Positions 10,516-23,640 of a DNA stretch of 64,000 nt are shown here, piece after piece. A program made the position numbers and the translations under genes. The notes beneath the pieces were generated by a model that saw only the letters and a program-made list of their open reading frames with translations, searched no databases and had not been told where the DNA came from. This DNA comes from Uranotaenia lowii. Its lineage: Eukaryota; Arthropoda; Insecta; Diptera; Culicidae. Every line of letters begins with the position of its first letter. Position 1 is the first letter of the stretch. The stretch is taken from the NCBI RefSeq assembly GCF_029784155.1, contig NC_073693.1, positions 314,379,304 to 314,443,303 on the forward strand. The letters run 5' to 3'.

Positions 10516-12581
10516 ATCAGAAAAAAATTTGCCGAATTTATAAAGTAGGTAAGCTATTAATTCAAGTTAAAAATTTTAGGATGTTTATTATCTAAATGAC
10601 GTTTGACAAATATCCGTAACCATGAGCAGGTTTGGGCATTAAAATCACGACTGCATCTCAAATCGTTTATTGCTTTTCCGAATTTGATTTCCCATTTTGA
10701 CAATTAGAGTACCTACACCAAAACCCTCACCAGTTGAAATATGTTAATATTTTGTGTATAGTCTCCATAGCCGTTTAAAAGGATGTAGCCAAAATCGAAT
10801 GTTGCCAAAATCGAACGGGCTCTGTAGTACTTTAACCAACATAATTGACTTCTTTTTGCTGCAAAAGTTGGATAAAATTGAGAAAGATTTTTTACTATCG
10901 ATAGTGGTTGGTTATCTAGACTTCAAACTGTTCATCAAATACAGTAAATTTTCATATAACTGCACCGCAGCACTTATGTTTCAAATAGTGTCATTTCTCT
11001 GCCAATGATTTTTCTATTATCCAAAGTGTACGAAAAGAAATTTCTAAATGATGAATTTTGCTAAATAGAGCATTCCATCTTTTATTGTGGTGTATATTTA
11101 TTGATATTGTTTAGTTTTACATATTCGATGTTTTTAACTTGTAATACAAGGTTTTCTAAAAAAGCCCTTTAAAATGTTTGAACAATCTTAAGAAAATGAA
11201 ATTCAGCTATATATCAAGGTAGAACAATAATTAATATTACTCACTCTGACCTATTTTTCCAATTTAGGTTGTATAATTTATCGAACATTTAGCTTGATTT
11301 ATTATCTTCGAAAATTCCCGTGATTTTTTCATCGTTTCCCGGGATTCGGGAAATCCCGAAATTGTTTGATTCCTGGCATTTGCCGACCAGGAGTTCACGT
11401 GACGTATCATTCTATCAAACATTTGGATTTTCAATAAAAATAAATAATAGAATTTTAAAAAAAAACTACGACAAGACATTTTGGATAAAATTTAACGCAA
11501 TCTATTTTTTGCATTCGGCATCATTTGCAGTCAATCAAATTTGTAATTTGGGAGTATGAATATTGAAACAGAACAATGATAACAGCTTTAAAAAAATAAC
11601 TCTGGCAAGATTCTTGATACAAATGTTCAAAATTTTATCACCTAATGCGAAAAGGTAAACATTGACTTAAGCCCAATGTTTTATTTTAGACACGAGAATA
11701 GAAATATTATTGATGCTTTATCTGATTTCAAATAAACACAGTTTAACTTATTCAGCCCAAATTTCCAAATACCGTTTTCTGACCCAATTTAGCAAACGTA
11801 ACGTTCATTAAGAATCATTGATTGGACACGAGAATGAGTTTAATAAATTTGAAAACAAATAAATAATGGAAGGAAAGGCGTTAGAATTAAAAGTTTCAGG
11901 GCTACTGGATTTCAACGACTGGATTTCTGTTCTTCTTTGTTTATTGGCTTTTCGGTTTATATAAAAACAAATGTGAACAGTTTTGTAGAAAATTATATCA
12001 CTAGACCGAAAAGTCAACTATCAAACTTCATAATTAAAAGGTGATTGGAAATCTTAATTTGATCTGAAATAAAAATTTCAAATAAAAAATATGTAGAAAC
12101 CGATCCCAAGTAAGACTTAGACTCCACAAGCCCCTTATAAAACCAAAACTTTATTGATTAGCCTGCTATAAAACTTTTAATGTTACTTTAAAATTTTCAC
12201 CTTTATTTCATTCGGAAACTCAAATATAAAAATACGATGCAACTTCAAATTTTTTATCTAGAACTGGAACGAGGAAGAATGACCTTAATGGGTTAAATTC
12301 CTATAAAAATGGAAAAAAAATATCTAGAACTGGGAGCTATGTAAATTCAGATTGATTATTCAAAAACTTTTGAAATTCAATTTTTGTTTGAATTTGATAG
12401 CTTCAAAGTTATCGACATACAAAATTCTAAACCAAAATAAAGCTATTCCTAAATTCTGATTGATTTTTGCATTCGTTTCATATTTATTGAAAATTATTGG
12501 ATGGATTCAGATTTTTGATTCAAAATATAGATTTGGAATAACTTTTTTTTTTTTTGTTTTTAGATAGCATTTGGATTAATA
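10516..12581. other. AT-rich DNA with possible dispersed repeat
   Basis: No gene is seen. A short direct repeat, AGCCAAAATCGAAT / TGCCAAAATCGAAC, occurs near 10785-10820. The part from about 11600 to 12330 shows patchy similarity to 62560-62910: both have a block like TTTCCAAATAYCGT, then TTTGATCTGAAATAAA, then ACGATGCAACT. This suggests an old dispersed repeat with unclear ends. Confidence 0.35.
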
Positions 12582-13476
12582 ACACTAGTTTACAGCATTT
12601 TTGAACTAAGTAAATTGAAGGTCATTTTTAATGTTAAATCGGGCGCTGAATCCGAAAATGAAATTAAAAAAATCTCAGTAGAACTGTTTTTGAGTTATGC
12701 TCCAAATATGAAATTTTGGAAAAATAAAAAAAGTTCTTGTACTTAGATGGAAATATCTCGGACGACATAACAGTAATTTGTAATCTCTCTTATGCATATT
12801 GAAGGTGAATAAATTTTCTATCGATCATCTGAACTCTATTTTTGCGTATGATCAAAAGTATTGGTGTTATTAGTGACTTAATGATAGAAAAAATGATAAA
12901 AAACGGTTTTTTTAGAGAAAAATTTGTTTCAGCGAAAGTTTTAGACTCAATGGTAACATTTAAAAAATCTGGTTTTCTTCTGCGCTTAAATGTCAATTTG
13001 AAACAAAGATTTCAAGTGGTTATTTATCAAAATCGGTTGAAAATTGAAGAAGTTATGATACTTTACCATAACAGTATTTTTTGTAGTTTTTAATAATTTA
13101 ACGATCCGCAGTACACAACAAATTTTTCTCTAAAAAAATGCATTTTTTTATCATTTTTTCTATCATTGAGTCACTAATATCAACACTACTGTTGATCATA
13201 CGCAAAAATAGTGTTCAGATGATCGATAGAAATTTATTCACCTTCAATATGCAAAAAAGAGATTTCAAATTACTGTTATGCCGTCCGAGATGTTTCCATC
13301 TAAGTACAAGAACTTTTTTAATTTTTTCTAAAATTTCATATTTGGAGCATAACTCAAAAACGGTTCTACTGATTTTTTTTGGAATTTCATTTTCGGATTT
13401 AGCGCCCGATTTTGCATTAAAAATATTGGTCAGTCAATCAAGTTCACGATTTTTTTAAATTTTGTAAACTAGTGTA
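12582..13476. mobile_element. Foldback element with about 330-bp inverted arms
   Basis: The left arm (about 12582-12935) and right arm (about 13118-13476) are inverted copies of each other, separated by about 180 bp. Ends are ACACTAGTTTACA on the left and GTAAACTAGTGTA on the right. The 7-mer ATTAATA flanks both sides (12575-12581 and 13477-13483), a candidate target duplication. Conserved paired blocks include TCGGGCGCT with CCGAAAATGAAATT, CATCTAAGTACAAGAACTTTTT and GATCATACGCAAAAATAG. The arms have diverged, so the copy is not very young. Open frames inside are by-products of the arms; no transposase is visible. Confidence 0.8.
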
Positions 13477-13586
13477 ATTAATATTTAGAACCTAAGTTTT
13501 AGTTTTAAGGTATTTTGGATATTCCTGTTTAAAATTTAACATTTATATTGAGAATTTAAAACAATTTTTTTTAACCTCCCTCCCTA

Positions 13587-16050
13587 GGGTTTAACCCCCC
13601 CCCCCCCCATGGAGATTTTTTTCAAGTAAAATTTTCAGTACAAGAAATAAATTTATCGGAAAATAACTTAATCCCAAAAGGTGTATAAAAATAAGTGTAG
13701 ACAAATATGTCAGAAATTCGGCTCGCCTCCGGCGGAATTTCGTCTTAAATCACTCTCTAGGCCCAAGACATTTTATTTCACGGCTCTATATGACGTTCAC
13801 GAATTGAAACCAATCAATTTTAGATTTCGATCTGCAATTCAGTTAATACATTTTGTATTGAAACTCATATCTTGACAACCATAGTGCCTAACTCGTGTTT
13901 TAAATGGGGTTTCATTAAGAAAATTTGAAACCAACAATTTGAACTTCAAAATTCATTTATAGAATACTAATTTTACACATCACAAGTTGGTAGACATGTG
14001 AAAGGTGTTGAACACTTACGATAGCGTCAACAGATTTAGCTAAATAAAAAAAACCCTAGTATCGATGACATTATGATTTCAAAAAAACATATATGTCATG
14101 CCAAATTTTATGTTGATAAGAAATATTCCTCAAAAATCCAATTTCAGCCTCTATTGTATTTCGTGTTTCTCATTCTTCTGAATCCAAAACTCCATATCGA
14201 AAAAGTTTTTGACAAATTACTCAAGGCCTCAAATTTTTCATTTTTCCTAGGTGCAAAGAATATAAGAGATGATTTTGAATAATTTGGGTGCCCTGAATCC
14301 AAATATGCAATTAGATGTTTGCCTGGTGGTGGTGAAATCACTTTTGAAAATAAGTGAAAATCATCTACGAATTTCATTTTTGACAAAACTTCAAAACATA
14401 AAAAAAAAATTAAAAAAAGGCTTCAAATCAATTATCCACTTACCCCTAGATTGCAGCTAATTTTGGTTTCAGCGAAAAAAGTTATAGCAGTCTTCTACTT
14501 GTTCACTTTACTCAATTTAAATCAAATTTAATTTCAGATATTATGAAGCGAAAAAAAATGCGGGTTTTAACTAATTGGTAAAATTGAATAATATCTTTTC
14601 TATTTTAAATATCTTCACTAGAGTCGGATATGCTTGTAATGATTCATTCCAAGTTTATAAAAACTGTAAAACTGTAGAATTAAGCTTGTTTGAACCATGC
14701 ATCATCATTATTATTCCTAGATAGATTACAATATAATAAACAAATAAGGAATCAGTTTTTTTTTATTTCATAGAGATTAGTTAGAGCATCTGTTATCAAT
14801 GATTGATTTCACTTAAGACTGATTCATTTTTAAACTTATAAACTCCATATCATCAATCTTTTTTAATGCCTATTTTGTTTTAACATTCAAATAAAGTAAC
14901 CGAATTTTTTTTTTTATATTTTAACATGAATTTTCCTATTTTTACTGTCCAACATATTTAAACCCTTTTACATGAATTTCATTAAGTCTTTCATTGCTTT
15001 TGAAATTCTGAATTTTTTTGTTTTGAAAACATAATAAGCCTAATAATCTAAATTTTTAAAATGAAAAACAAAGTTTCCACATTTAGTTCTTTCTAGAACC
15101 CAGTTTTTCAATTGACGGCTACAAAATATTCAGAGCTTGAAATACTATAACTATAAAACTTGTGCTGGAAAATTTATAAAGGTTTTACATATTTGTTTTT
15201 CATTTGAATAATCTTTTATTTATCGTTAATGATTTTTTAATTAATGAAAAAAATCGAAATTATTCGAAGTAGCAACATTAAAGCTAAATTTAAATGCACA
15301 TATGAAGTAACTGTTGTGAACTTCAGAATTGAACTTTTTCAGTCTTTTAGGTTGATAACTGGACGAAATAAAAAATGATGTTATCTCTGATTTTGATCAC
15401 TGGTACTCATGAAGTAAAATTATCAATTCTTTATTTTATCAACATTAATTTAATCATCAAGTAAGTATGTGTTCCGAATAAATTCTCTCAAGTTCAAAAT
15501 GGATTTTTTTCCTTGTCAAGATTTCACAATTCCAATAGTGATTCAATATTTCTTCAAATTTAAAATATTACAGTGCAAGTTTTCAATCAAGCCTTAAATT
15601 GAAAATGAAAAAAAGGAATGTTAATCTCGACGATTAATAAACAAAAATTATTATAGTTTTGCTTAACAATTTCAAATCATGATAATTTTCTTTCCTAATC
15701 TGAAATTTATTTTAGAATTCGGATGTAGTTACTTTTGAAATCTGGGTTAAATTGATGTACTTTATTTCTATTATTTCTATTTATTATTTCTATTATTTCT
15801 ATTATTACTCTGGTTTTATTCAAAATTTTAAATCGCAATCGTTTTCTGTGTTTTCTGAAATATTGATGTAAGATTTGTAAACTTGATTGTTTAGTATTTA
15901 TTTTAAAGCAAATGTCTAGCTCAAAATAAAGAACATCATTTCAAATTATGTATTGATGACTTTCAGGAAAGAGCAGTGATTAATAAATTTGATAATCTTG
16001 AGTTTAAATTTCGAAAACCCCCCCATGAGCGGGTCCTTCGCACGGGTCTG
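13587..16050 (+). mobile_element. Non-autonomous hAT element, CCGTGCGAAGG family, long copy
   Basis: The right end reads GGGTCCTTCGCACGGGTCTG, nearly identical to the right end of the complete copy at 56574-58046. The left side shares the CCCCCCATGGAGATTTTT block and the following several hundred bases (GTCAGAAATTC, TTTTGTATTGAAACTC) with that copy. The outermost left terminus and its TSD are missing or too diverged, so the left limit is approximate. At about 2.46 kb it is longer than the 1.47-kb copy. No transposase frame is visible. A 14-15 base C run (about 13597-13610) and short TATTTCTAT repeats (15765-15810) lie inside. Confidence 0.7.
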
Positions 16051-16059
16051 ATTAGACAA

Positions 16060-16670
16060 CTTGAAATTTAGTTTGAAATCGATTTCGTCTTTGTTAAGAA
16101 TTGGATGCTATAGGGTAACATTGATCAGACTCTAATTTGACGAGTTTTCTAAATCATAAAGAATACAAAACACCTTCATAATACCTACTTACAAATGCTA
16201 GTTTACCAATTGCTAAAGCAGTTTGGAACAAACTCGAATTATATAAAATTAATCATAAAACTCTACAAAATTGAACACAACACTTTTGGTGGCTCAAAGA
16301 TACCAAATTTGTAGATTTGGTCCAGTGGATTCAGAAATATATGCTGAATGATGAATTTTAGTGTACCTTGGTTTAGATTTCTACGCAGTCAAAAATTAAA
16401 ATTCGTGGTTCTTAAGGAGTTGAGACCAAACAACAAATAAAATCGAAAGATGGATAATGATGCTGCATAAATGCAGTAGGCTAAATTTTTGTCCTTGACT
16501 GGTTTACTCTTGTAAAATGTCCCTATATTTTAATATTTCAAAAATTTAAGCTCAAAAAACAACAAAATTACACCAAAACTATACATTTCTTATGGAACAA
16601 AGTTGAACTGTCACATAAATAAACATGCTGCTTCTGGAAACTTTGATTTTATCAGAAAGGGTATTTGTTT
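16060..16670 (+). mobile_element. Fragment of a CCGTAAAACGGGG-family MITE
   Basis: This stretch aligns by eye to about 59885-60400 within the complete MITE at 59738-60675. Shared blocks in order are GGATGCTATAGGGTAACATTG with GATCAG (versus TTTGATGCTTTGGGGTGACATTG), ACCTTCATAAT, CAAATGCTAGTTT and TTTACTCTTG. Neither terminus is present. It abuts the right end of the hAT element just upstream. Confidence 0.55.
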
Positions 16671-16689
16671 GTTTGTTGTGCTTGTTTAA

Positions 16690-16878
16690 TTATGTAACTA
16701 ACATTTTTCAAATTTCTTAAGCATGATAGACAAAAGAAGCATATGATGCGTATTTAAGTCAACAACATATAGAAAATTATGCTTACGCAAAGCGACAGCG
16801 ATGACAGTCGGATTGAGATTTTTTATCTCAACACACATCTGAGATATTCAGAGTCGCCCACGTTATCCCACTTTCCCC
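16690..16878 (+). mobile_element. Right end of a GGGGAGAGTGGGG MITE
   Basis: It shares AGCATGAT, AGCATATGATGCGTATTT and GTCAACAACAT with the last 50 bases of the window (63954-64000), and the CGCAAAGCGACAGCGATGA and ATCTCAACACACATCT blocks with 5740-5815. It ends in TTATCCCACTTTCCCC, a decayed form of the family terminus. The left part of the element is not identifiable, so this is a fragment. Confidence 0.6.
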
Positions 16879-17015
16879 AAATGAATGAATAAAGCCTAGT
16901 TTTGCCCTGTTGGCCTTCCCTAATAAAAATTTCTTGGGCCTCCCTTCCCTCCAAAGGGTAAATTCGGCTCACTCTGTTATTTATTGGCGCAGTATCATTA
17001 AAAAATTGCCTATGG

Positions 17016-17023
17016 TCCTAGTG
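17016..17023 (+). repeat. 8-bp target site duplication (left) of hAT element
   Basis: TCCTAGTG, repeated exactly at 19264-19271. An 8-bp duplication is diagnostic of the hAT superfamily. Confidence 0.9.
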
Positions 17024-19263
17024 CATAGGTCGGCAACCTGCGGCTCGCGAGCCGCATGCGGCTCTTTGGATATAAAGCTGCGGCTCTTTAGCTCACTGCT
17101 CAAACATAATATGAATATATTTTTTAATGAAATATTTATTAAATCGTGCTAAGCCGAAAATTGAGTCTTGTGACTTCGCATACGGATTTCCACAGGTCCA
17201 GAAGAAAATTTTAAAATTGCATCCGCTGTTTCTACAAGTGGAAAGCACCAAATGTCAAAATAGCAGTTTTTAAGCCTTGCAATTTTTTACTTTTAACTGT
17301 TTTTGAAGCATCAGCATTGAGATCAAGGTTTAATTTTTCATGAACTATAAATGCAAACATCAGTTATTACTTAAAACAACAAAATCTGAAATCTAATAAT
17401 TTATTTCCAAAATCTTGTGTATATTTTTGAATCAATCGAACACAAAAGTTGATCTGTAGCTAGCAGAAAAATCAAAGTTAATAAAAAGTAGTTCTTAGAT
17501 AGCTTTTCTTTTGTTATCCAACAACGTAATCCTCATAAAAATTTATATTTTTTGCACTCGCAATAACTTTTTGGCCCTCTAAATTTCCAAAATTGTATTA
17601 GAATTTATCAACCATTTCGAAAATTATTCAAAAGTTTGACGCGTAACAACATAGAATTATTGTGAAACCATCTCAATTCTATCCTATTTCTATGAATTGA
17701 AAACGATATTCATTATGTATCAGAATATAAATCCCTCATGAGTATTCTAGATTGCTCGGGTTTAACCAGGCAACCTTGGAATTTCAAATTAAAAAAAATT
17801 GGAGATGTCCCGTCCGCTCCAGTTCCCCTGATATCGAGAAAAAGCCCCGCTTTTTCCTGGATTATTCACAATTTTAACGAAATTGCAATTTCTCAACTTG
17901 TTTTTAGCGGAATAAATTCGCATGCACTTTTTGGAACTGTGAGATAAGATTTGAACGCCACTGATATGCCTTGGTAAATATTATTTTTCGTATATTATTT
18001 TTTCAGCTCTTTTTCAGAAAAAAATCTGGAAAGCTTACTGAATAAACAATCGGTTGTTTTATTTAATTCTTTATTTAATTATTTAATTTTATTATTAAAC
18101 TCCAAAACTAAGAATTGAGAATTACAAATTACAGTTTGACAGCTTTTCAAACTCGAAGTATTAGTTTTTGATAATTAACTCGTAGGTTTTTATGAAAAAA
18201 AAAAGAAAAAAAACCTTTGAGTCTTTAAACACAATTAAAATATCTAGCTTGAAGCCAATATTTACCAAAAGCACACAAATTTTGAACTAGGTTTCAGTAA
18301 CGGACTTTTTTTTTATTTTTGATTAAGGGTTTATCACCGTTGATTTATTTATATTTATTTTTGTTAAGCTACTTTAAAAGTATCCTAAGGCTGATTTCAT
18401 TAGTTAAAAAGTACTGTTTCTTTATTATTTGTTACGAATTTTCAATCGAGGCTACAAAATCACATTATAATAGATTTATGTTGGTCAAGCCACAAATTTT
18501 GTTTCTAGTAATCTATGCTTTGGTAAGCATTGATGAATAATCTACAATGTATTGAACTTCATTCTTCATTCAATTGAACACATAATACTGAAGAATCACA
18601 TGTTACATAAAATGAGATTTTTTTATTTTACAGATGCATAAAGTTCTGAAGACACGTTCACTTGATGTCATGAATTTAGAAAATTCTGCCAGTTGTCAGG
18701 AGCATTATTGTCTAAGATTAAAAATTTCGACTCAGTTGAATTCAGCCTCAACCTTTTGGATTGTGGAAAGGATATGCTAAATCAGGAGAATGTCAATAAG
18801 CTTGACAATTTCAAGAAAAAATATTTCTCTTTACTTTTTATTTTATAAGCTTTGCTTTGCTGAAGAAATTATAAATATTCTGCTTATGTTAATATGTACA
18901 AATCTTTCGCTTTAACATTATGCGAAGTATTCTTTTGAGCTTGATATGGATTTTTAATTTTCTTGATACGATATTTGTCAATGCATTAAATTTTATATGA
19001 AATCAAATCATGTTAGAAGCGATGACGATCCAGATAAAAATTCTTGTACTTATTGGTAATAAGAAACAGATTTCTAAGAAATATCCAAAACTCTACTGGA
19101 TTTAAATTTATTTTCGTAAAACTAATGTTCATTCATCATTCACACATTTTGTTTTTTTTTTTCAAATAAAAGCAACAAATCATTAATGTGGCTCTTTCAA
19201 ACTCTGGAATTTTGAAAATTGGAAGTTTATGGCTCTTCGGATTCAAAAGATTGCCGACCACTG
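17024..19263. mobile_element. Non-autonomous hAT element with perfect 8-bp TSD
   Basis: The left terminus CATAGGTCGGCAACC and the reverse complement of the right terminus CAGTGGTCGGCAATC form 15-bp imperfect TIRs flanked by the 8-bp duplication TCCTAGTG. The subterminal GCGGCTCGCGAGCCGCATGC palindrome and the GCGGCTCTTT / TGGCTCTT blocks at both ends are typical of a widespread hAT group. The 2240-bp interior has no frame resembling a hAT transposase (no BED finger or dimerisation domain), so it depended on an enzyme encoded elsewhere. The interior is AT-rich with a small GC-richer patch near 17795-17860. Confidence 0.9.
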
Positions 19264-19271
19264 TCCTAGTG

Positions 19272-20930
19272 TAATGGGTACTGTAAAATTTTTCTTAACA
19301 AAATGGTCACAAGATCAAATATCGGTCATGGAACATAAAGTTCTTTAACGGAAGGTGAGTGTATTCAAGGTTTTTAGTTATATTGGTACACAAGTCGTTC
19401 ATTGTCTTACGTGGCCTTCGTTTCGAAATTTGAAGAAAAAAATTATCATTCTATAAATTTTAGTATTAAGAAAAATATTTATGTCTAATCAGATTGTGAG
19501 TATAAAGTTTTCTTTAATCTTGTTTAATTAAATTTAGTTATAAGTTAATTATTGAAATTTACCAATTTTCATAATCTCTGTTCACTACTAAGCCAATAGT
19601 ATCAAATAAACCCAAGCTAAGAAAAAACATTACCCGTCGCACGCAATCCAAAAACTTCCCGAGTTTGCTCATTTTCCAAACGACTCGCGATAACTTTTTC
19701 CCGGAATCATTTTTTAACTTTTCGATTTCGGGAGCTATTTCAAGTGAAAGCTTCAAACACTAGTGACTGCCTGGAGAGCATTACTCACGAGATAGGAGCG
19801 AGCTAGCGAGCTGCCCGGAAAAAGGAAAAGGTCCGTAAAATAACTAATTAACAAAATCTCGTTTTACGACGTTGTAAAGATTAATGGCCGGCCAGGTTTT
19901 CTGGTAGTAGACGCGGTGCGGCGTGGCGTCATCGTCGTCGTTTATTTGCTTTGAATGGCCCCCAGAATTGGATAAGAGTGGTAAATGAAGGCTAGGGGGC
20001 TCGAAATAAGATTTGGAAAAATAAACAACAGGAGTCCAACAGGAGCAGCGGCAGGAAGAAAAAAAAACTCGAAAACAAACAAGACAAGTTGACGCCAGTT
20101 CCGAAACAAATCTGCGACCGGCTAAAACTTTAATGACCGAATGGGATCCATTTTCACCCGGTTTGAAAAATTTCTCCCCATTTTATGGCATCACTAAACT
20201 AGTATTTGTAACTGCCAGTTTGAGATTAGCTTTTTGATGTTGATTTTCACAACTGTTTTTCTCATTCGAGTCTCGAAAAAAAGGACCGGCAAATGTCCAG
20301 TAATTGAAATTTACTTTTATTGAGGTCGAGTAATGCCTGTCTTTGGCATAATCACCAAAAATTTTAGCAACGAACATCCAAGATAGAAAATTTTAAGGAA
20401 ATAATTACCCTGAATTGAACATCAAACCAAAAAGATCTGACCGACAACATCAAAGATTTTTTTTTTGATTTTTTTTTGTCCGTTTCACATAACAGCTCAC
20501 AAAATTGGCACTCCATCGGATCCAATGTTTGGTCAAATAATCTCATTAGCAGAAGAGCAGCAGCGATACTTGGATAATTGCTCTAATCGGCTTCATCAAT
20601 TTACGGAGCAAAAGTTTCCTCGCACAAGACTGGTAATTAGCTATTGAAATTCGACTGAAGGCAAACAACTTGGACGGTTTTTAAATATTCGATTGACTAA
20701 ATAAAACTTGAATCGGAATTCTACAAATATAAAAAGACTTCAAAATTCATCAACAAATATAATTATAAGATAAGTCCTTAAAATAGATTTTAACTGCGTG
20801 ATCACGGCAGTTCAAAAAACACACACAATTGTTTTGTAGGCTTTTCCAAAAACATATTATTTTAAATTTTCAACATTTTTGTAATAATATGGATTTTTTT
20901 ATTAAATTTTTTGAACATTTTTGATATTTT
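19272..20930. other. Probable unique host DNA
   Basis: No open frame of recognisable protein. From about 19770 to 20180 the composition is more balanced (AATGGCCGGCCAGG, GTCATCGTCGTCGTTT) than in the surrounding repeats, which suggests single-copy intergenic or intronic DNA. I see no exon or RNA gene. Confidence 0.4.
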
Positions 20931-20933
20931 AGT

Positions 20934-23640
20934 ATTTTTTGTCATTTTTGTAATTTTTGTCATTTTTGTAATTTTTGTAATTTTTGTGATTTTTGTAATT
21001 TTTGTAATTTTTGTAATTTTTGTAATTTTTGTAATTTCTGTAATTTTTGTAGTTTTTGTAATTTTTGTAATTTTTGTAATTTTTGTAATTTTTGTAATTT
21101 TTGTAATTTTTGTAATTTTTGTAATTTTTGTAATTTTTGTAATTTTTGAAATTTTTGTAATTTTTGTAATTTTTGCAATTTTTGTAAATTTTGTAATTTT
21201 TGTAATTTTTGTAATTTTTGTAATTTTTGTAATTTTTGTAATTTTTGTAATTTTTGTAATTTTCCTAATTTTTGTCATTTTTGTAATTTTTGTAATTTTT
21301 GTAATTTTTGTAATTTTTGTAATTTTTGTAATTTTTGTAATTTTTGTAATTTTTGTAATTTTTGTAATTTTTGTAATTTTTGTAATTTTTGTAATTTTTG
21401 TAATTTTTGTAATTTTTGTAATTTTTGTAATTTTTGTAATTTTTATAATTTTTGTAATTTTTGTAATTTTTGTAATTTTTGTAATTTTTGTAATTTTTGT
21501 AATTTTTGTAATTTTTGTAATTTTTGTAATTTTTGTAATTTTTGTAATTTTTGTCATTTTTGTAATTTTTGTAATTTTTGTAATTTTTGTAATTTTTGTA
21601 ATTTTTGTAATTTTTGTCATTTTTGTAATTTTTGTAATTTTTGTTATTTTTGTAATTTTTGTAATTTTTGTAATTTTTGTAATTTTTGTAATTTTTGTAA
21701 TTTTTGTAATTTTTGTAATTTTTGTAATTTTTGTAATTTTTGTAATTTTTGTAATTTTTGTAATTTTTGTAATTTTTGTCATTTTTGTCATTTTTGTCAT
21801 TTTTGTCATTTTTGTCATTTTTGTCATTTTTGTCATTTTTGTCATTTTTGTCATTTTTGTCATTTTTGTCATTTTTGTCATTTTTGTAATTTTTGTAATT
21901 TTTGTAATTTTTGTAATTTTTGTAATTTTTGTAATTTTTGTTATATTTGTTATTTTCGTAATTTTCCTAATTTTTGTATTTTTTGTAATTTTTGTAATTT
22001 TTGTATTTTTTGTATTTTTTATAATTTTTGGATTTTTGTAATTTTTGTAATTTCTGTAATTTTTGTAATTCTTAATTTTTTAATTTTTGTATTTTTTGTA
22101 TTTTTTGTAATTCTTGTAATTTTTGTAATTTTTGTAATTTTTGTAATTTTTGTAATTTTTGTAATTTTTGTAATTTTTGTAATTTTTGTCATTTTTGTCA
22201 ATTTTTTCAATTTTGTCAATTTTGTCAATTTTATCAATTTTGTCAATTTTGTCATTTTTGTCATTTTTGTCATTTTTGTCATTTTTGTCATTTTTGTCAT
22301 TTTTGTCATTTTTGTCATTTTTGTCATTTTTGTCATTTTTGTCATTTTTGTAATTTCGGTCATTTTTGTCATTTTTATCATTTTTGTCATGTTTGTCATG
22401 TTTGTCATTTTTGTCATTTTTGTCATTTTTGTCATTTTTGTCATTTTTGTCATTTTTGTCATTTTTGTCATTTTTGTCATTTTTGTCATTTTTGTCATTT
22501 TTGTCATTTTTGTCATTTTTGTCATTTTTGTCATTTTTGTCATTTTTGTCATTTTTGTCATTTTTGTCATTTTTGTCATTTTTGTCATTTTTGTCATTTT
22601 TGTCATTTTTGTCATTTTTGTCATTTTTGTCATTTTTGTCATTTTTGTCATTTTTGTCATTTTTGTCATTTTTGTCATTTTTGTCATTTTTGTCATTTTT
22701 GTCATTTTTGTCATTTTTGTCATTTTTGTCATTTTTGTCATTTTTGTCATTTTTGTCATTTTTGTCATTTTTGTCATTTTTGTCATTTTTGTCATTTTTG
22801 TCATTTTTGTCATTTTTGTCATTTTTGTCATTTTTGTCATTTTTGTAATTTTTGTCATTCTTATCATTTTTGTCATTTTTGTCATTTTTGTCATTTTTGT
22901 CATTTTTGTCATTTTTGTCATTTTTGTCATTTTTGTCATTTTTGTCATTTTTGTCATTTCTGTCATTTTTGTCATTTTTGTCATTTTTGTCATTTTTGTC
23001 ATTTTTGTCATTTTTGTCATTTTTGTCATTTTTGTCATTTTTGTCATTTTTGTCATTTTTGTCATTTTTGTCATTTTTGTCATTTTTGTCATTTTTGTCA
23101 TTTTTGTCATTTTTGTCATTTTTGTCATTTTTGTCATTTTTGTCATTTTTGTCATTTTTGTCATTTTTGTCATTTTTGTCATTTTTGTCATTTTTGTCAT
23201 TTTTGTCATTTTTGTCATTTTTGTCATTTTTGTCATTTTTGTCATTTTTGTCATTTTTGTCATTTTTGTCATTTTTGTCATTTTTGTCATTTTTGTCATT
23301 TTTGTCATTTTTGTCATTTTTGTCATTTTTGTCATTTTTGTCATTTTTGTCATTTTTGTCATTTTTGTCATTTTTGTCATTTTTGTCATTTTTGTCATTT
23401 TTGTCATTTTTGTCATTTTTGTCATTTTTGTCATTTTTGTCATTTTTGTCATTTTTGTCATTTTTGTCATTTTTGTCATTTTTGTCATTTTTGTCATTTT
23501 TGTCATTTTTGTCATTTTTGTCATTTTTGTCATTTTTGTCATTTTTGTCATTTTTGTCATTTTTGTCATTTTTGTCATTTTTGTCATTTTTGTCATTTTT
23601 GTCATTTTTGTCATTTTTGTCATTTTTGTCATTTTGTCTT
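20934..23640. repeat. 9-bp minisatellite, block A
   Basis: A tandem array with a 9-bp unit in two main variants, TTTTTGTAA and TTTTTGTCA. The left part (about 20934-21775) is mostly the TAA type with scattered point variants. A run of about 12 TCA units follows (about 21776-21885), then degenerate TAA units and a short TTTTGTCAA sub-block (about 22190-22250). From about 22251 to 23637 it is almost pure TCA type. Because 9 is a multiple of 3, every frame without a stop in one unit stays open through the array, giving long artefactual frames on both strands (MTK, FVI and SFL repeats). These are not genes. Confidence 0.97.

Noticed and set aside
12842..13458. Two similar frames of 83 and 106 residues
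   Set aside because: They sit in the inverted arms of the foldback element and have no protein-like features.
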